DNA of 64,000 nt, taken from positions 41,551 to 105,550 of the forward strand of contig CALFMO010000011.1 in assembly GCA_937879855.1 (NCBI GenBank). The letters are read 5' to 3'. Each line of letters starts with the position of its first letter. Positions within the stretch are counted from its first letter, which is position 1. The notes beneath the pieces were generated by a model, which did not search any database, was not told where the DNA came from, and saw only the letters and a list, made by a program, of their open reading frames with translations. Below are positions 54,101-62,413 of the stretch, one piece after another. This stretch comes from an uncultured Acidobacteriaceae bacterium (GTDB lineage Bacteria > Acidobacteriota > Terriglobia > Terriglobales > Acidobacteriaceae). The position numbers and the translations under genes are program-made.

Positions 54101-54672
54101 CGGATTTCAACAGCGATTATGGGCCGCAAGATCCGACCAACATCAACTTGGACCGCAGCGTCTCCGAGTTCGATGAGCGGCACAAGGTGGTGGTCGCCGG
54201 GGTTATCGATAGTCCCTGGAAACAACCCATATTGTCTGGATTCCAACTGTCTCCGATCTTCAGCTATCACAGTGGGCATCCCTTCAATTTGCTGGCCGGC
54301 GGCGAGGTCAATGGCGACAATCACACGACGAACGAGCGTCCGATTGGAGCGCCGCGCGATACCGGCCTTAGCCCGAATTTCGTCAACTTAGATGCGCGTT
54401 TGACCTGGCAACATAAAGTCGGCGAGAAAGCGAACGTGCAGTTCACCGCGGAAGGATTTAACATCGCCAACCACATTAACTTTGCGAGCGTGAACAATGA
54501 GGTAAATCCGCTGTTTGGTCTGATGCCGGGTTTCACTACCTTCAACGTGCATGGGATTCGTCCGGGAACGACGCTGGCCAGCGATGGAGTCGCGACCTCC
54601 AGCACTCCACTGGCGTTCACCTCGGCATTTCCGATGCGGGAGATTCAGCTCGGAGTTCGTTTGAGCTTCTAA
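51187..54672 (+). CDS. Oar-type TonB-dependent receptor 3
   Basis: 1161 residues. Signal peptide 1-20 (PVVVLFACLLFTAESAVAQ). Carboxypeptidase-regulatory-like domain ~28-115 (GEISGTVVDSSGAVMARVTVTAVD), plug with GLSFYGSNGRGNSITVDGGE, barrel ending GVRLSF. The start has AAAGGAG upstream. It directly precedes a run of lipid-catabolic genes (hydrolase, SDR, acyl-CoA ligase, FadB-like) on the same strand, the hydrolase beginning 14 bp after its stop. Import of the lipid-like or hydroxyacid substrate used by that pathway is therefore a reasonable inference, unusual for a family better known for polysaccharides. Confidence 0.93.
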   Translation: MKPVVVLFACLLFTAESAVAQGVGSSGEISGTVVDSSGAVMARVTVTAVDLQTALKREVVTDSTGHYRITGLSPSTYSVSASISGFATELRRSVTIAIGQTVISDFSMKPSAVGTVVEVMSEPPTVETERGSQADRISQQYIADLPIDRRDYLTFTLLAPGVSDSSRLAGDQDFRVKQTPQSGLSFYGSNGRGNSITVDGGETGDDTGGVRLTVSQDAVQEFQINRSNYAADLGSATGGSINIVTKSGTNNVHGTVYGFFRNDAMDARNPFAFSQALPVGATFDPTKPDSVGSPIKDTLSRQQFGAAVGFPIKKDKTFLFAAFEGLRQDAQNSVPILTDTNVFRPTLAQGAILATLTGGNSVPCLSGPVGAAVAAQLGLPAPNPTTNVPAAECAAILNGVLTINPALSPVNAFLVNQFETDGGVFPYNTREYLASGRLDHRFNTRNELSLTYRYGHDLEESPDVQSLTAFSAGSSIHNYDNNSQASWYHQFTPRAQNEARVQWDYNSFRVIPNEPGQVGLQIPGFINNLGTNIFLPNLSILRRYEFADNFTLVRGRHTFQFGVDEIFRGNHTESHTFFPGRFVFGSLPGDLLTPLLSTITSLQSASFGLPQVFQQGFGNPVYPYYTRPLTAAYAQDSWAIKPGFTLNYGLRYELDTQYLPLTTYKKDFAPRVSFAWDPFNDHKTVIRAGYGIFFGPVDEQIPAVDLSLGVVNGNKTAVENQTSAGQVANLSAVCGFSQFGFPIIPGSGSSPCNREISIYVDPIGGIPALGLAGAPTVFQTLFAKGLIQCTTPTGGNAACITPAAVAPLGINVTNTGPVGPLQVVFVNQPGYRPPIAQQVSVGIEREIAPGFSLSISGIYSHTQRLPVAIDTNLLPAPFTTLKLANGQTVSYRNWNTTLAGADPIGGTEPGGLPCDNPAVRCFVNPLVVQNNQYSSEAYALYEGGIVELKKRFSSHFTLFGNYTYSKAIDTSTDFNSDYGPQDPTNINLDRSVSEFDERHKVVVAGVIDSPWKQPILSGFQLSPIFSYHSGHPFNLLAGGEVNGDNHTTNERPIGAPRDTGLSPNFVNLDARLTWQHKVGEKANVQFTAEGFNIANHINFASVNNEVNPLFGLMPGFTTFNVHGIRPGTTLASDGVATSSTPLAFTSAFPMREIQLGVRLSF

Positions 54673-54685
54673 TGCGGGAGCGTTG

Positions 54686-55564
54686 ATGGCCTTCGTTGAG
54701 AATCAGGGAGCCAGGATTTATTGGGACGAGCATGGGCAGGGCGAGCCGATCTTGCTCATCATGGGCTTGGGAGTCACCTCGCACCTGTGGCATCGCACGC
54801 GCCCGCTGTTGGCAAAGCAATTTCGGACGCTGGCCTTCGACAATCGTGGTGTAGGGCAGAGCGATGTTCCTCCGGGACCTTATTCAATTCCGTTAATGGC
54901 CTCTGATGCGGTGGCGGTTCTTGACGCAGCCAAGGTCGAAAGCGCGCACGTTTTCGGAGTTTCAATGGGCGGCATGATCGCTCAGGAGTTGGCGCTGCAG
55001 AATGCGAAGCGTGTGCGGTCGCTGATCCTCGGTTGTACCTCCGCAGGTGGGCCAACAGCGGTGCGGGCTGAGAAGGAAGCGGCACAGATGCTGATGGCGC
55101 GAGGAAACATGACGACCGAGGAGGCTTTGGAAGCGCCTGTCCCATTTATTTACGATCGGGCAACACCGCGGGAAAGGATCGATGAGGATATTGCAATTCG
55201 CCGCCGATGGTTTCCTCGTCCCGAAGCTTACGCTGCACAGCTGCAAGGGATTCTCGCCTGGGAGAGTTACAGCCGGATTCCAGCAATCCGCGTACCCACG
55301 CTTGTGATTCATGGGGAGTCAGACCGGCTGATCCCGCCGGGCAATGGCAAGCTGATCGCGGAGCGCATCCCTGGCGTGAAGCTGGTGGTGATTCCCCACG
55401 CCAGCCATCTCTTCGCGACGGATCAGCCAGAGGCTTCGCATAAGGCGATTCTGGATTTCTTAGGCGAGCAAAGGGGAGGTGTGCGGCTGGACGGGCGGCC
55501 ACCGCATGAATCCAACGACGCTCGCGATCATTCCTTTTCGCAGCAGGAGGCTCGTCCATCTTGA
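54686..55564 (+). CDS. Alpha/beta-fold hydrolase
   Basis: 292 residues from the ATG at 54686 (GGGAG nearby; TTG 54683 would add one residue). Cytoplasmic. Oxyanion/nucleophile segments FDNRGVGQSD and GVSMGGMIAQELA (Ser nucleophile), acid in HGESDRLIPP, His in PHASHLF. The C-terminal ~30 residues are an Arg/Gly-rich tail. Probably hydrolyses an ester or lactone brought in by receptor 3 (inference). Its end overlaps the SDR start by 4 bp. Confidence 0.88.
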   Translation: MAFVENQGARIYWDEHGQGEPILLIMGLGVTSHLWHRTRPLLAKQFRTLAFDNRGVGQSDVPPGPYSIPLMASDAVAVLDAAKVESAHVFGVSMGGMIAQELALQNAKRVRSLILGCTSAGGPTAVRAEKEAAQMLMARGNMTTEEALEAPVPFIYDRATPRERIDEDIAIRRRWFPRPEAYAAQLQGILAWESYSRIPAIRVPTLVIHGESDRLIPPGNGKLIAERIPGVKLVVIPHASHLFATDQPEASHKAILDFLGEQRGGVRLDGRPPHESNDARDHSFSQQEARPS

Positions 55565-56367
55565 AGCCGACGATCGGAATCACGCAGGAAGCACCAGTAA
55601 CCGTAAAGCAGCTTCTGGATCTGACCGGCCGCGTCGCCATCGTAACGGGCGGCTCGATTGGGCTGGGCCGGCAAATTGCCGAAGGTCTGGCAGAGATGGG
55701 CGCCAACGTCGTGCTGTGTGCTCGCAAACAAGAGCGATGCCAGCAGGCAGCGGAGGAAATTCAGCGGCTCGGCGTTAAAGCGCTGGCACTTGCCTGCGAT
55801 GTGAAGAACCCTGCCAGTATTAAGGATGCTGTCGATGCAACGCTCTCGGAATTCGGCCAAATCGACATCCTCATCAATAACGCTGGAATTTCCTGGGGCG
55901 CCCCCGCCGAGGAGATGAGCCTCGAGGATTGGAACAAAGTCATCGAGACCAATCTGACCGGAACTTTTCTGTGCGCGCAAGCGGTCGGAAAAATCATGAT
56001 CCGGCAGGGCTGCGGAAAAATCATCAACATTGCTTCTGTTGCGGGGCTGGGCGGGGCGCCGCCGGAACTTCCCGCGATTGGCTATCACGCCAGCAAAGGC
56101 GGCGTGATCAGTTTTACTAAGGACCTGGCGTGCAAGTGGGCGGTTCACAATATCCAGGTCAATGCCATCGCTCCGGGCTGGTTTCCTACCCACATGTCGA
56201 ATCGAGTGCTGGAGCATCACAAGGATCTCTTCCTCTCACAGATTCCCATGCGAAGGTTTGGCGGCGAACACGATTTGAAAGGTGCGGCTGTTTTTCTCGC
56301 CTCCGACGCATCCAATTATGTGACTGGTCACGTTCTTGTCGTGGATGGAGGTCAGTCCGCCTGGTAG
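55561..56367 (+). CDS. SDR-family oxidoreductase (3-oxoacyl-CoA/ACP reductase-like)
   Basis: 268 residues. Cofactor motif TGGSIGLGRQIAEGLA, NNAGISWG, and the catalytic Ser in IASVAGLGGAPPELP with Tyr-x-x-x-Lys in GYHASKGG, all intact, in contrast to the SDR at 1682. The ASNYVTGHVLVVDGG C-terminus is typical. Starts with TTG overlapping the hydrolase stop (ATTGA). Within the lipid-catabolic operon it could act on a hydroxyacid intermediate. Confidence 0.9.
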   Translation: MKPTIGITQEAPVTVKQLLDLTGRVAIVTGGSIGLGRQIAEGLAEMGANVVLCARKQERCQQAAEEIQRLGVKALALACDVKNPASIKDAVDATLSEFGQIDILINNAGISWGAPAEEMSLEDWNKVIETNLTGTFLCAQAVGKIMIRQGCGKIINIASVAGLGGAPPELPAIGYHASKGGVISFTKDLACKWAVHNIQVNAIAPGWFPTHMSNRVLEHHKDLFLSQIPMRRFGGEHDLKGAAVFLASDASNYVTGHVLVVDGGQSAW

Positions 56368-56379
56368 CGATCTTAGGCC

Positions 56380-57987
56380 ATGAACATTCCCCTCACCCCG
56401 GTGCGATTCCTTCGTTATGCCGAGCAGCAGTTCCCCCGTAAAACCGCCATAGTCTGCGGAGACGAGCGCCTTGATTATGCGGAGTTCGCCGAACGTTCGG
56501 CTCGTCTCGGCGGCGCGTTGCGGAATGCGGGCGTGAAAGCCGGCGACCGAGTTGCTTTTCTCAGCCTGAATTGCCATCGCCTGCTGGAAGCCTATTACGG
56601 CGTTTTGGAAGCGGGCGCTGTTCTTCTGCCCTTGAATGTCCGGCTTGCGCCTCAGGAACTGGCGCACATTTTGAATGATGCGCAAGTGAAAATGCTTTTC
56701 CTGCAGAAAGAGTTCCTAAGCACTGTGGACTCGTTTCGACAGAACGTTCCTTCCGTAGAAAGTTTCGTATTGCTCGACTCAGCCCCGTCCGCGCCCTGGC
56801 TTTCAGCAAACAATTATGACGACATGCTAGAAGCGGTAACTCCACACCGCTCCAATATGATGGAGTTCGACGAGAATTCTGCGGCCGAACTGTTCTACAC
56901 CAGCGGCACCAGCGCAAACCCCAAGGGAGTGGTGCTGACCCACAGAAACGTGTATCTTCACGCGCTCTCGGTCTGCATGACGTTCCACACCAAAGCGGAC
57001 AGCGTGCAACTGCATACGATTCCCCTTTTTCACGCCAATGGCTGGGGCACTGCGCATTCCGTCACTTTGATGGGAGGCAGGCACATCATGCTCCCGCGAT
57101 TCACCTGCGCGGAAGTTTTTCAGCTTATCGAACGAGAGCGCGTCGACTCTCTGAGCCTGGTGCCGATCATGGCAACCGCTCTCGTCAACTCGCCCGAGCG
57201 AACGAAATATGACCTCAGCAGCTTGGAATGGATTTCGATCGGCGGAGCGGCCTCATCTCCCACGCTGGTGGAACAGGTGGAGAAGGCTCTTGGCTGCGAA
57301 TGCTTCTCCGGATACGGCCTCACTGAAACGGCGCCCGTACTCTCTACCGCGCGGCTCAAGCCTGGGACGCAGATAGACGGTGACCGTCGCTACGTGACCC
57401 AAGCGATGACGGGCTACGCAATCCCCGGCGTGGAACTTAGAGTGGTCGACTTCAATGAGCAGGATGTGCCCCGCGACGGCAAGACCATGGGCGAGATTGT
57501 CGCTCGCAGCGATGGCGTTATGCAAGGCTATTGGCAGCAACCCGCCGCCACGGCCGAGGTTATGCGCGGTGGCTGGTTTCATACCGGCGACATGGCCGTC
57601 GTCGATGAAGATGGAAGCATTCTGATCGTGGATCGCAAAAAAGACATCATCGTCAGCGGCGGGGAAAATATCTCGTCGCTCGAAGTGGAGAAGGCCATTC
57701 TGGCGCATCCTGCCGTCTACGAGGCCGCCGTCATTCCAGTGCCGGACGACAAATGGGGAGAAGTGCCTCGGGCATTGGTGGTAACGAAGCCGGGTTCCAA
57801 CGTCACTGAGACGGAACTCATCGATTTCTGCCGTTCGCGCATCGCTCACTACAAATGCCCACGATTTGTGGAGTTCGTCGAGAACCTGCCCAAAACCGCC
57901 ACAGGAAAAATTCTCAAAAAGGGTTTGCGCGCAAGGTACTGGACCGCTTCGAACCAGGCGCAGAATGAGTTGACCGCAAAAAAGTAA
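56380..57987 (+). CDS. Acyl-CoA synthetase (AMP-binding, FadD-like)
   Basis: 535 residues. ANL superfamily: P-loop YTSGTSANPKG (~172-182), A5 motif YGLTETAPV (~311), hinge DRKKDIIVSGGENIS and the adenylation lysine in KTATGKILK near the C-terminus. Activates a carboxylic acid to its CoA thioester with ATP. Cytoplasmic. Twelve bp after the SDR, 24 bp before FadB-like, so one operon. Confidence 0.94.
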   Translation: MNIPLTPVRFLRYAEQQFPRKTAIVCGDERLDYAEFAERSARLGGALRNAGVKAGDRVAFLSLNCHRLLEAYYGVLEAGAVLLPLNVRLAPQELAHILNDAQVKMLFLQKEFLSTVDSFRQNVPSVESFVLLDSAPSAPWLSANNYDDMLEAVTPHRSNMMEFDENSAAELFYTSGTSANPKGVVLTHRNVYLHALSVCMTFHTKADSVQLHTIPLFHANGWGTAHSVTLMGGRHIMLPRFTCAEVFQLIERERVDSLSLVPIMATALVNSPERTKYDLSSLEWISIGGAASSPTLVEQVEKALGCECFSGYGLTETAPVLSTARLKPGTQIDGDRRYVTQAMTGYAIPGVELRVVDFNEQDVPRDGKTMGEIVARSDGVMQGYWQQPAATAEVMRGGWFHTGDMAVVDEDGSILIVDRKKDIIVSGGENISSLEVEKAILAHPAVYEAAVIPVPDDKWGEVPRALVVTKPGSNVTETELIDFCRSRIAHYKCPRFVEFVENLPKTATGKILKKGLRARYWTASNQAQNELTAKK

Positions 57988-58011
57988 TCGCATCTGGAGA
58001 CAACTTCTCTC

Positions 58012-60135
58012 ATGGACGACTTAGTTCAACTGACCAGAGATCACGAGATCGCAATCATCACCATCAATAATCCGCCGGTAAATGCGCTCAGCCCGGCGGT
58101 TGCACAGGGAATCGCCCAAGCGATCGAGCAAGTGGGGAGCGACGGAAGCATCAAAGCGGTGGTGCTGATTGGTGGTGGCCGTACATTCATTGCGGGCGCA
58201 GATATCAAGGAATTCGGCAAGATCACGTCGGGCAAGACTCCGCGCGGTCCCGGCCTGCTTCCGCTGCTGCTGCGAATCGAAGATTCGAAGCCGGTCGTCA
58301 TGGCCATCCACGGGACCGCGTTCGGCGGCGGGCTGGAGCTGGCAATGGCTGGTCATTATCGAGTCACCACTCCCAATGCGCAGCTTGGCCAGCCTGAGGT
58401 GAAGCTCGGCATTATTCCCGGTGCTGCCGGAACGCAGCGCCTGCCTCGCCTCGTCGGCGTTGCGAAAGCCATCGAGATGTGTGCCGACGGCAATGCCATC
58501 TCCGCGCGGGAAGCTTTGAACTTTGGCCTGGTGGATCGTTTGATTGACGGTGATCTTTTGGCCGGCGCACTTGCCTTCGCCGGAGAAATCGCCGGAAAAC
58601 CGGCTCCAAAGACTCGCGAGCGCAATGACAAGCTTGGCACTCCTGAACAGAATGCGCCGCTTTTCGCCGCCGCCCGCGAGAAAGCTCTCTCGAAACAGCG
58701 CGGGATGAAATCTCCGCTCGCCGCGATCGATGCCGTGGAAGCCGCCACCAAACTTTCCTTTGAGCAAGGCTGCGAAGTAGAACGGAAGCTGTTCGACGAG
58801 TGCCTTTTTTCCGATCAGTCCAAGGCGCTCATCCATGTTTTCTTCGGCGAGCGCGAAGTGGCTAAGATTCCCGATATTCCGAAGGAGACGGCGATTCTTC
58901 CGGTGAGCACGGCTGCAGTTGTGGGTGCCGGAACGATGGGGGGCGGAATCGCCATGGTGTTCACCAATGCCGGCATTCCCGTGCTGCTCAAGGACGCTGA
59001 TCAGCCCGCGCTTGATCGCGGCCTGGCAACAATTCAGAAGAACTACGCCAGTTCCGTCAAACGCGGCCGCTTCGCCCAGGAGTTTGTGGACGAACGCCTC
59101 AAACTGATTCGCCCAACTCTCAGCTACGACGATTTCGGCAACGTGGATATGGTGGTCGAGGCCGTTTTCGAAGGCATGGCGCTCAAGAAAGAAGTCTTTG
59201 GCGAATTAGATCGCGTGTGCCGGAAAGGCGCAATTCTGGCGAGCAATACTTCGACCCTCAATATCGACGAGATCGCATCCGCTACTTCCTGCCCGGAATC
59301 TGTCGTTGGGACTCACTTCTTTAGCCCGGCGAACGTAATGCGCTTACTCGAGATCGTGCGAGGTAAATCCACCAGCAAAGATGTGATCGCCACTTGCATG
59401 CAACTCTCGCGCAAGCTTGGCAAGGTTGGCGTTCTGGTGGGCAATTGCCGTGGCTTTGTGGGTAACCGCATGTTCCATCATTATGTCCGCGAATCGATGT
59501 TTCTCGTCGAAGAAGGTGCGGAACCCGAAGCCGTTGACCAGGCCCTCTACGATTTCGGGATGGCGCTGGGCCCGCTCGCAACAGGCGACTTGGCGGGCCT
59601 CGACGTCGGTTGGCGAATCCGAAAAGAGTACCGCCATTTGGAAAAGCCAGGCATCCGCCAACCGATCGTCGGCGATCGGCTTTGCGAACTTGGACGTTTT
59701 GGCCAGAAGACCGGCGCCGGATGGTACAAGTACGGTGCTAACCGGCGCGCAACACCGGATCCTGAGGTTAACGAACTGGTCCGCAAATGGGCGCTGGAGG
59801 CCGGCATTCCGCAGCGGAAGATTTCGTCTCAAGAAATTGTCGAGCGCTGCATCTATGCCTTGGTGAATGAGGGTGCTCGCATTCTCGATGAAGGCATTGC
59901 CCTCCGCGCCGGCGACATCGACATCATCTATATAAACGGTTACGGATTCCCGGCTTACCGCGGCGGACCGATGTGGTATGCCGACACCGTTGGAGTGAAG
60001 AATGTTTACGAGCGGATCTGTGATTTCCATCGGCAGTTCGGTGAACTTTGGGAGCCGGCCCCGGCGTTGAAGCGACTCGTCGAAGAAGGCAAGACCTTCG
60101 CGGAATTCACGGCGCAACCCACGGTGATGGCATAA
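58012..60135 (+). CDS. FadB/FadJ-like bifunctional enoyl-CoA hydratase / 3-hydroxyacyl-CoA dehydrogenase
   Basis: 707 residues. Crotonase domain ~1-190 (FIAGADIKEFG, GTAFGGGLELAMAGHYRV; acidic pair near EVKLGIIPGAAG). Linker, then the 3-hydroxyacyl-CoA dehydrogenase NAD domain from ~300 (VVGAGTMGGGIAMVF) with catalytic His in VGTHFFSPANVM and the C-terminal helical domain(s) including YGFPAYRGGPMWYADTVG. Performs hydration and oxidation steps of beta-oxidation. The thiolase that normally completes the cycle is not in this operon. Confidence 0.94.
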   Translation: MDDLVQLTRDHEIAIITINNPPVNALSPAVAQGIAQAIEQVGSDGSIKAVVLIGGGRTFIAGADIKEFGKITSGKTPRGPGLLPLLLRIEDSKPVVMAIHGTAFGGGLELAMAGHYRVTTPNAQLGQPEVKLGIIPGAAGTQRLPRLVGVAKAIEMCADGNAISAREALNFGLVDRLIDGDLLAGALAFAGEIAGKPAPKTRERNDKLGTPEQNAPLFAAAREKALSKQRGMKSPLAAIDAVEAATKLSFEQGCEVERKLFDECLFSDQSKALIHVFFGEREVAKIPDIPKETAILPVSTAAVVGAGTMGGGIAMVFTNAGIPVLLKDADQPALDRGLATIQKNYASSVKRGRFAQEFVDERLKLIRPTLSYDDFGNVDMVVEAVFEGMALKKEVFGELDRVCRKGAILASNTSTLNIDEIASATSCPESVVGTHFFSPANVMRLLEIVRGKSTSKDVIATCMQLSRKLGKVGVLVGNCRGFVGNRMFHHYVRESMFLVEEGAEPEAVDQALYDFGMALGPLATGDLAGLDVGWRIRKEYRHLEKPGIRQPIVGDRLCELGRFGQKTGAGWYKYGANRRATPDPEVNELVRKWALEAGIPQRKISSQEIVERCIYALVNEGARILDEGIALRAGDIDIIYINGYGFPAYRGGPMWYADTVGVKNVYERICDFHRQFGELWEPAPALKRLVEEGKTFAEFTAQPTVMA

Positions 60136-60137
60136 GG

Positions 60138-61190
60138 ATGCACTGCGATACCGCTCCTGTTCGGCCTGGCGAAGAGTTGGATTTAGGTGCGCTCGCCGAG
60201 TACATGCGGGGAAAGATCGAAGGTGCCGAGCGCGGCCTCGCGGTGCAACAATTTCCCAGCGGTCATTCCAACCTGACGTATCTCTTGCAAATCGATGGAC
60301 GTGAATATGTGCTGCGGCGAGGCCCTCTGGGGCCAGTTGCCCCCAAAGCTCATGACATGGCGCGCGAATTTCACGTGCTCCAAATGCTCCATCCACATTT
60401 TCCCGAGGCCCCGGCGGTCTTTCTTCTATGCGAAGATCCAACGGTGCTGGGCGCAGTTTTCTTTGTCATGGAACGTCGGCACGGACTCATCTTGCGAGAT
60501 GCCGTTCCTCCTCAGTTGACCGTTGTGAAAGACTATCCGCAACGGATGAGTGAGGCTTTTATTGATTGCCTGGTGCGCCTGCATGCTATCGATCTCGCGA
60601 AAACAGGCTTGATCGCTCTCGGTAAGCCGGAAGGGTTTCTTGCGCGACAGGTACAGGGATGGGCCGATCGCTGGAACCGGGCGAAGACTGATGAAATGCC
60701 AACGATGGATCACGTGATCCGCTGGCTCACAGATCGCCTGCCCAGTTCGCCGACGCCAACTCTGGTCCACAACGATTACAAGTTGGATAATGTGATGCTT
60801 CGGCCTTCGGCTGACGGCATCGAGGCGGTGCTCGACTGGGAAATGACCACAGTCGGCGATCCTCTTGCGGATCTTGGATTGACGCTCTGCTACTGGGCTT
60901 GGGCGACATCGCCGGAATTCGGATCGGAGACGTTGGGGGCCCTCACATCCCAACCCGGTTGGTACACTCGTGATCAGTTCGTCGATCGCTATGCCAAACA
61001 AACGGGCCGCGATCTCACACGCATTGGTTATTACGAAGTGCTTGGCATCTTTAAGCTCGCCGTGATCCTACAACAGATTTACTATCGCTTCCGTCGGGGG
61101 CAGACGAATGACGCGCGATTCCAGCATTTTGATAAACGCGTCCACTCATTGATAGAGCTCGCAAGTTCACTCGCGGGGAAAATCAGTTGA
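60138..61190 (+). CDS. APH-family kinase, ACAD10/11-type (4-hydroxyacyl-CoA kinase-like)
   Basis: 350 residues from the ATG at 60138; a longer frame into the FadB end is a shadow. Aminoglycoside-phosphotransferase fold: QQFPSGHSNLTYLLQIDGREYVLRRGP, catalytic loop LVHNDYKLDNVMLRP and metal loop LDWEMTTVGDPLADLG. The sequence pattern is closest to the N-terminal kinase domain of human ACAD11, which phosphorylates 4-hydroxyacyl-CoA. An ACAD11-type dehydrogenase lies 1.2 kb away on the opposite strand, so a split ACAD10/11 system is likely (inference). Confidence 0.9.
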   Translation: MHCDTAPVRPGEELDLGALAEYMRGKIEGAERGLAVQQFPSGHSNLTYLLQIDGREYVLRRGPLGPVAPKAHDMAREFHVLQMLHPHFPEAPAVFLLCEDPTVLGAVFFVMERRHGLILRDAVPPQLTVVKDYPQRMSEAFIDCLVRLHAIDLAKTGLIALGKPEGFLARQVQGWADRWNRAKTDEMPTMDHVIRWLTDRLPSSPTPTLVHNDYKLDNVMLRPSADGIEAVLDWEMTTVGDPLADLGLTLCYWAWATSPEFGSETLGALTSQPGWYTRDQFVDRYAKQTGRDLTRIGYYEVLGIFKLAVILQQIYYRFRRGQTNDARFQHFDKRVHSLIELASSLAGKIS

Positions 61191-61912
61191 GCACCGTGTA
61201 CTTTGTGCGCCACGGCCAGGCGGGCACGCGCGACGCCTACGATTCCCTTTCTGATCTAGGAACACGGCAGGCGCGGCTTTTGGGCGAGCATTTCGTCTCG
61301 CAAGGGATCGAATTTGCCGCGGCTTTCACTGGAGCGTTATCGCGCCAGCGGCAAACGGGTGAAGAGGTAGGCGCCGCCTTTTCTCGTGCTGGCGTTTCGT
61401 TCCCTTCGCTTACGATTGATTCGCGTTGGAATGAATTTGATCTTGGGCACGTGTATTCCGAAATTGCTCCCCAGTTGTGCGCGGAAGATCATCAATTCCG
61501 TCTCGAATACGAAAAGATGCAGGAGCAGATCCGCGTGAGCGACGGGGCGCATGCGGCGATTCATCGCAAATGGCTGCCGTGCGATACGAAGCTTGTGACC
61601 GCGTGGATCTCCGGCCGATATGCGTACACTGGGGAGACATGGCAGCAGTTCTGCGAGCGCGTTGCATCCTGCCGGCTCGACCTGGGGAATTCACAGCGGC
61701 GCGAGAATATCGTTGTTTTTACTTCGGCCACGCCGATTGCGATCTGGACTGGTATGTCGCTCGATATTTGTGACGGTAAGCTCATGCAACTTGCGGGCGT
61801 GTTATACAACGCATCCTATACGGTGATGCGTTTGCGCGATGGACAACTCAGGCTATTCACCTTCAATGCGGCGCCGCATCTTTCGGGCACCGGACTTCGC
61901 ACTCATCGCTGA
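61187..61912 (+). CDS. Histidine phosphatase-family protein
   Basis: 241 residues. Phosphohistidine signature VRHGQAG (R8, H9, G10). The second conserved His, expected in the C-terminal half, reads FTSATP; the canonical His there is not seen, so activity is uncertain. Starts with TTG overlapping the kinase stop by 4 bp. Mutases/phosphatases of this type dephosphorylate metabolites; a role beside a phosphorylating kinase is suggestive. Confidence 0.85.
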   Translation: MSTVYFVRHGQAGTRDAYDSLSDLGTRQARLLGEHFVSQGIEFAAAFTGALSRQRQTGEEVGAAFSRAGVSFPSLTIDSRWNEFDLGHVYSEIAPQLCAEDHQFRLEYEKMQEQIRVSDGAHAAIHRKWLPCDTKLVTAWISGRYAYTGETWQQFCERVASCRLDLGNSQRRENIVVFTSATPIAIWTGMSLDICDGKLMQLAGVLYNASYTVMRLRDGQLRLFTFNAAPHLSGTGLRTHR

Positions 61913-61933
61913 GCAGGCTCGTCACGTGCTCGC

Positions 61934-62395
61934 TCACAAATAATATCGAAGCACCCACTCAGCGACACAGCAAGGCTTTTCTGTTCCCTCGGCTTCGAGG
62001 GTCGCATGGAAGACGGCTTCCAGCGCTCCAGGTAATTCCTTTACGGACTGCAGCGTGAAACGAGCGCGAATCCTGGCGTCTGCGACGACCGCCGCAGGAA
62101 ATCGGACTCGATTCAATCCGTAGTTGACGCTCATCCGAACACCGCTTTGAATCCTGATCGCATCCCGCAGAAACTTGCTCAGCAACGAGAGCGTCAGAAA
62201 TCCGTGAGCAATCGTCGTGCCGTAAGGAGACTCACGGCTTGCGCGCTCGCGGTCGATGTGGATCCACTGCCGATCATCCGTGACGTCGGCGAACTGCCGA
62301 ATCTGTTTCTGAGAAACCACAGCCCATTCGGTCGTGGCGAACTCGCGACCGAGCAGGTCTTTCAGGGCATATGGCGTTTTGAGAATCAGCGGCAA
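61934..62395 (-). CDS. MaoC-family hydratase
   Basis: 153 residues. Hot-dog fold with the hydratase-2 motif ADVTDDRQWIHID and YGTTIAHGFLTLSL, compatible with (R)-specific enoyl-CoA hydratase. Complements the (S)-specific FadB-like hydratase. Convergent with the histidine phosphatase gene, 18 bp downstream of ACAD11-like on the same strand, so probably in its operon. Confidence 0.9.
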   Translation of the reverse strand: MPLILKTPYALKDLLGREFATTEWAVVSQKQIRQFADVTDDRQWIHIDRERASRESPYGTTIAHGFLTLSLLSKFLRDAIRIQSGVRMSVNYGLNRVRFPAAVVADARIRARFTLQSVKELPGALEAVFHATLEAEGTEKPCCVAEWVLRYYL

Positions 62396-62413
62396 AGTTT
62401 CTCCATTGAACGA

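Noticed and set aside
59344..60441. 365-codon open frame antisense to FadB and the APH kinase
   Set aside because: Shadow of two well-supported genes.
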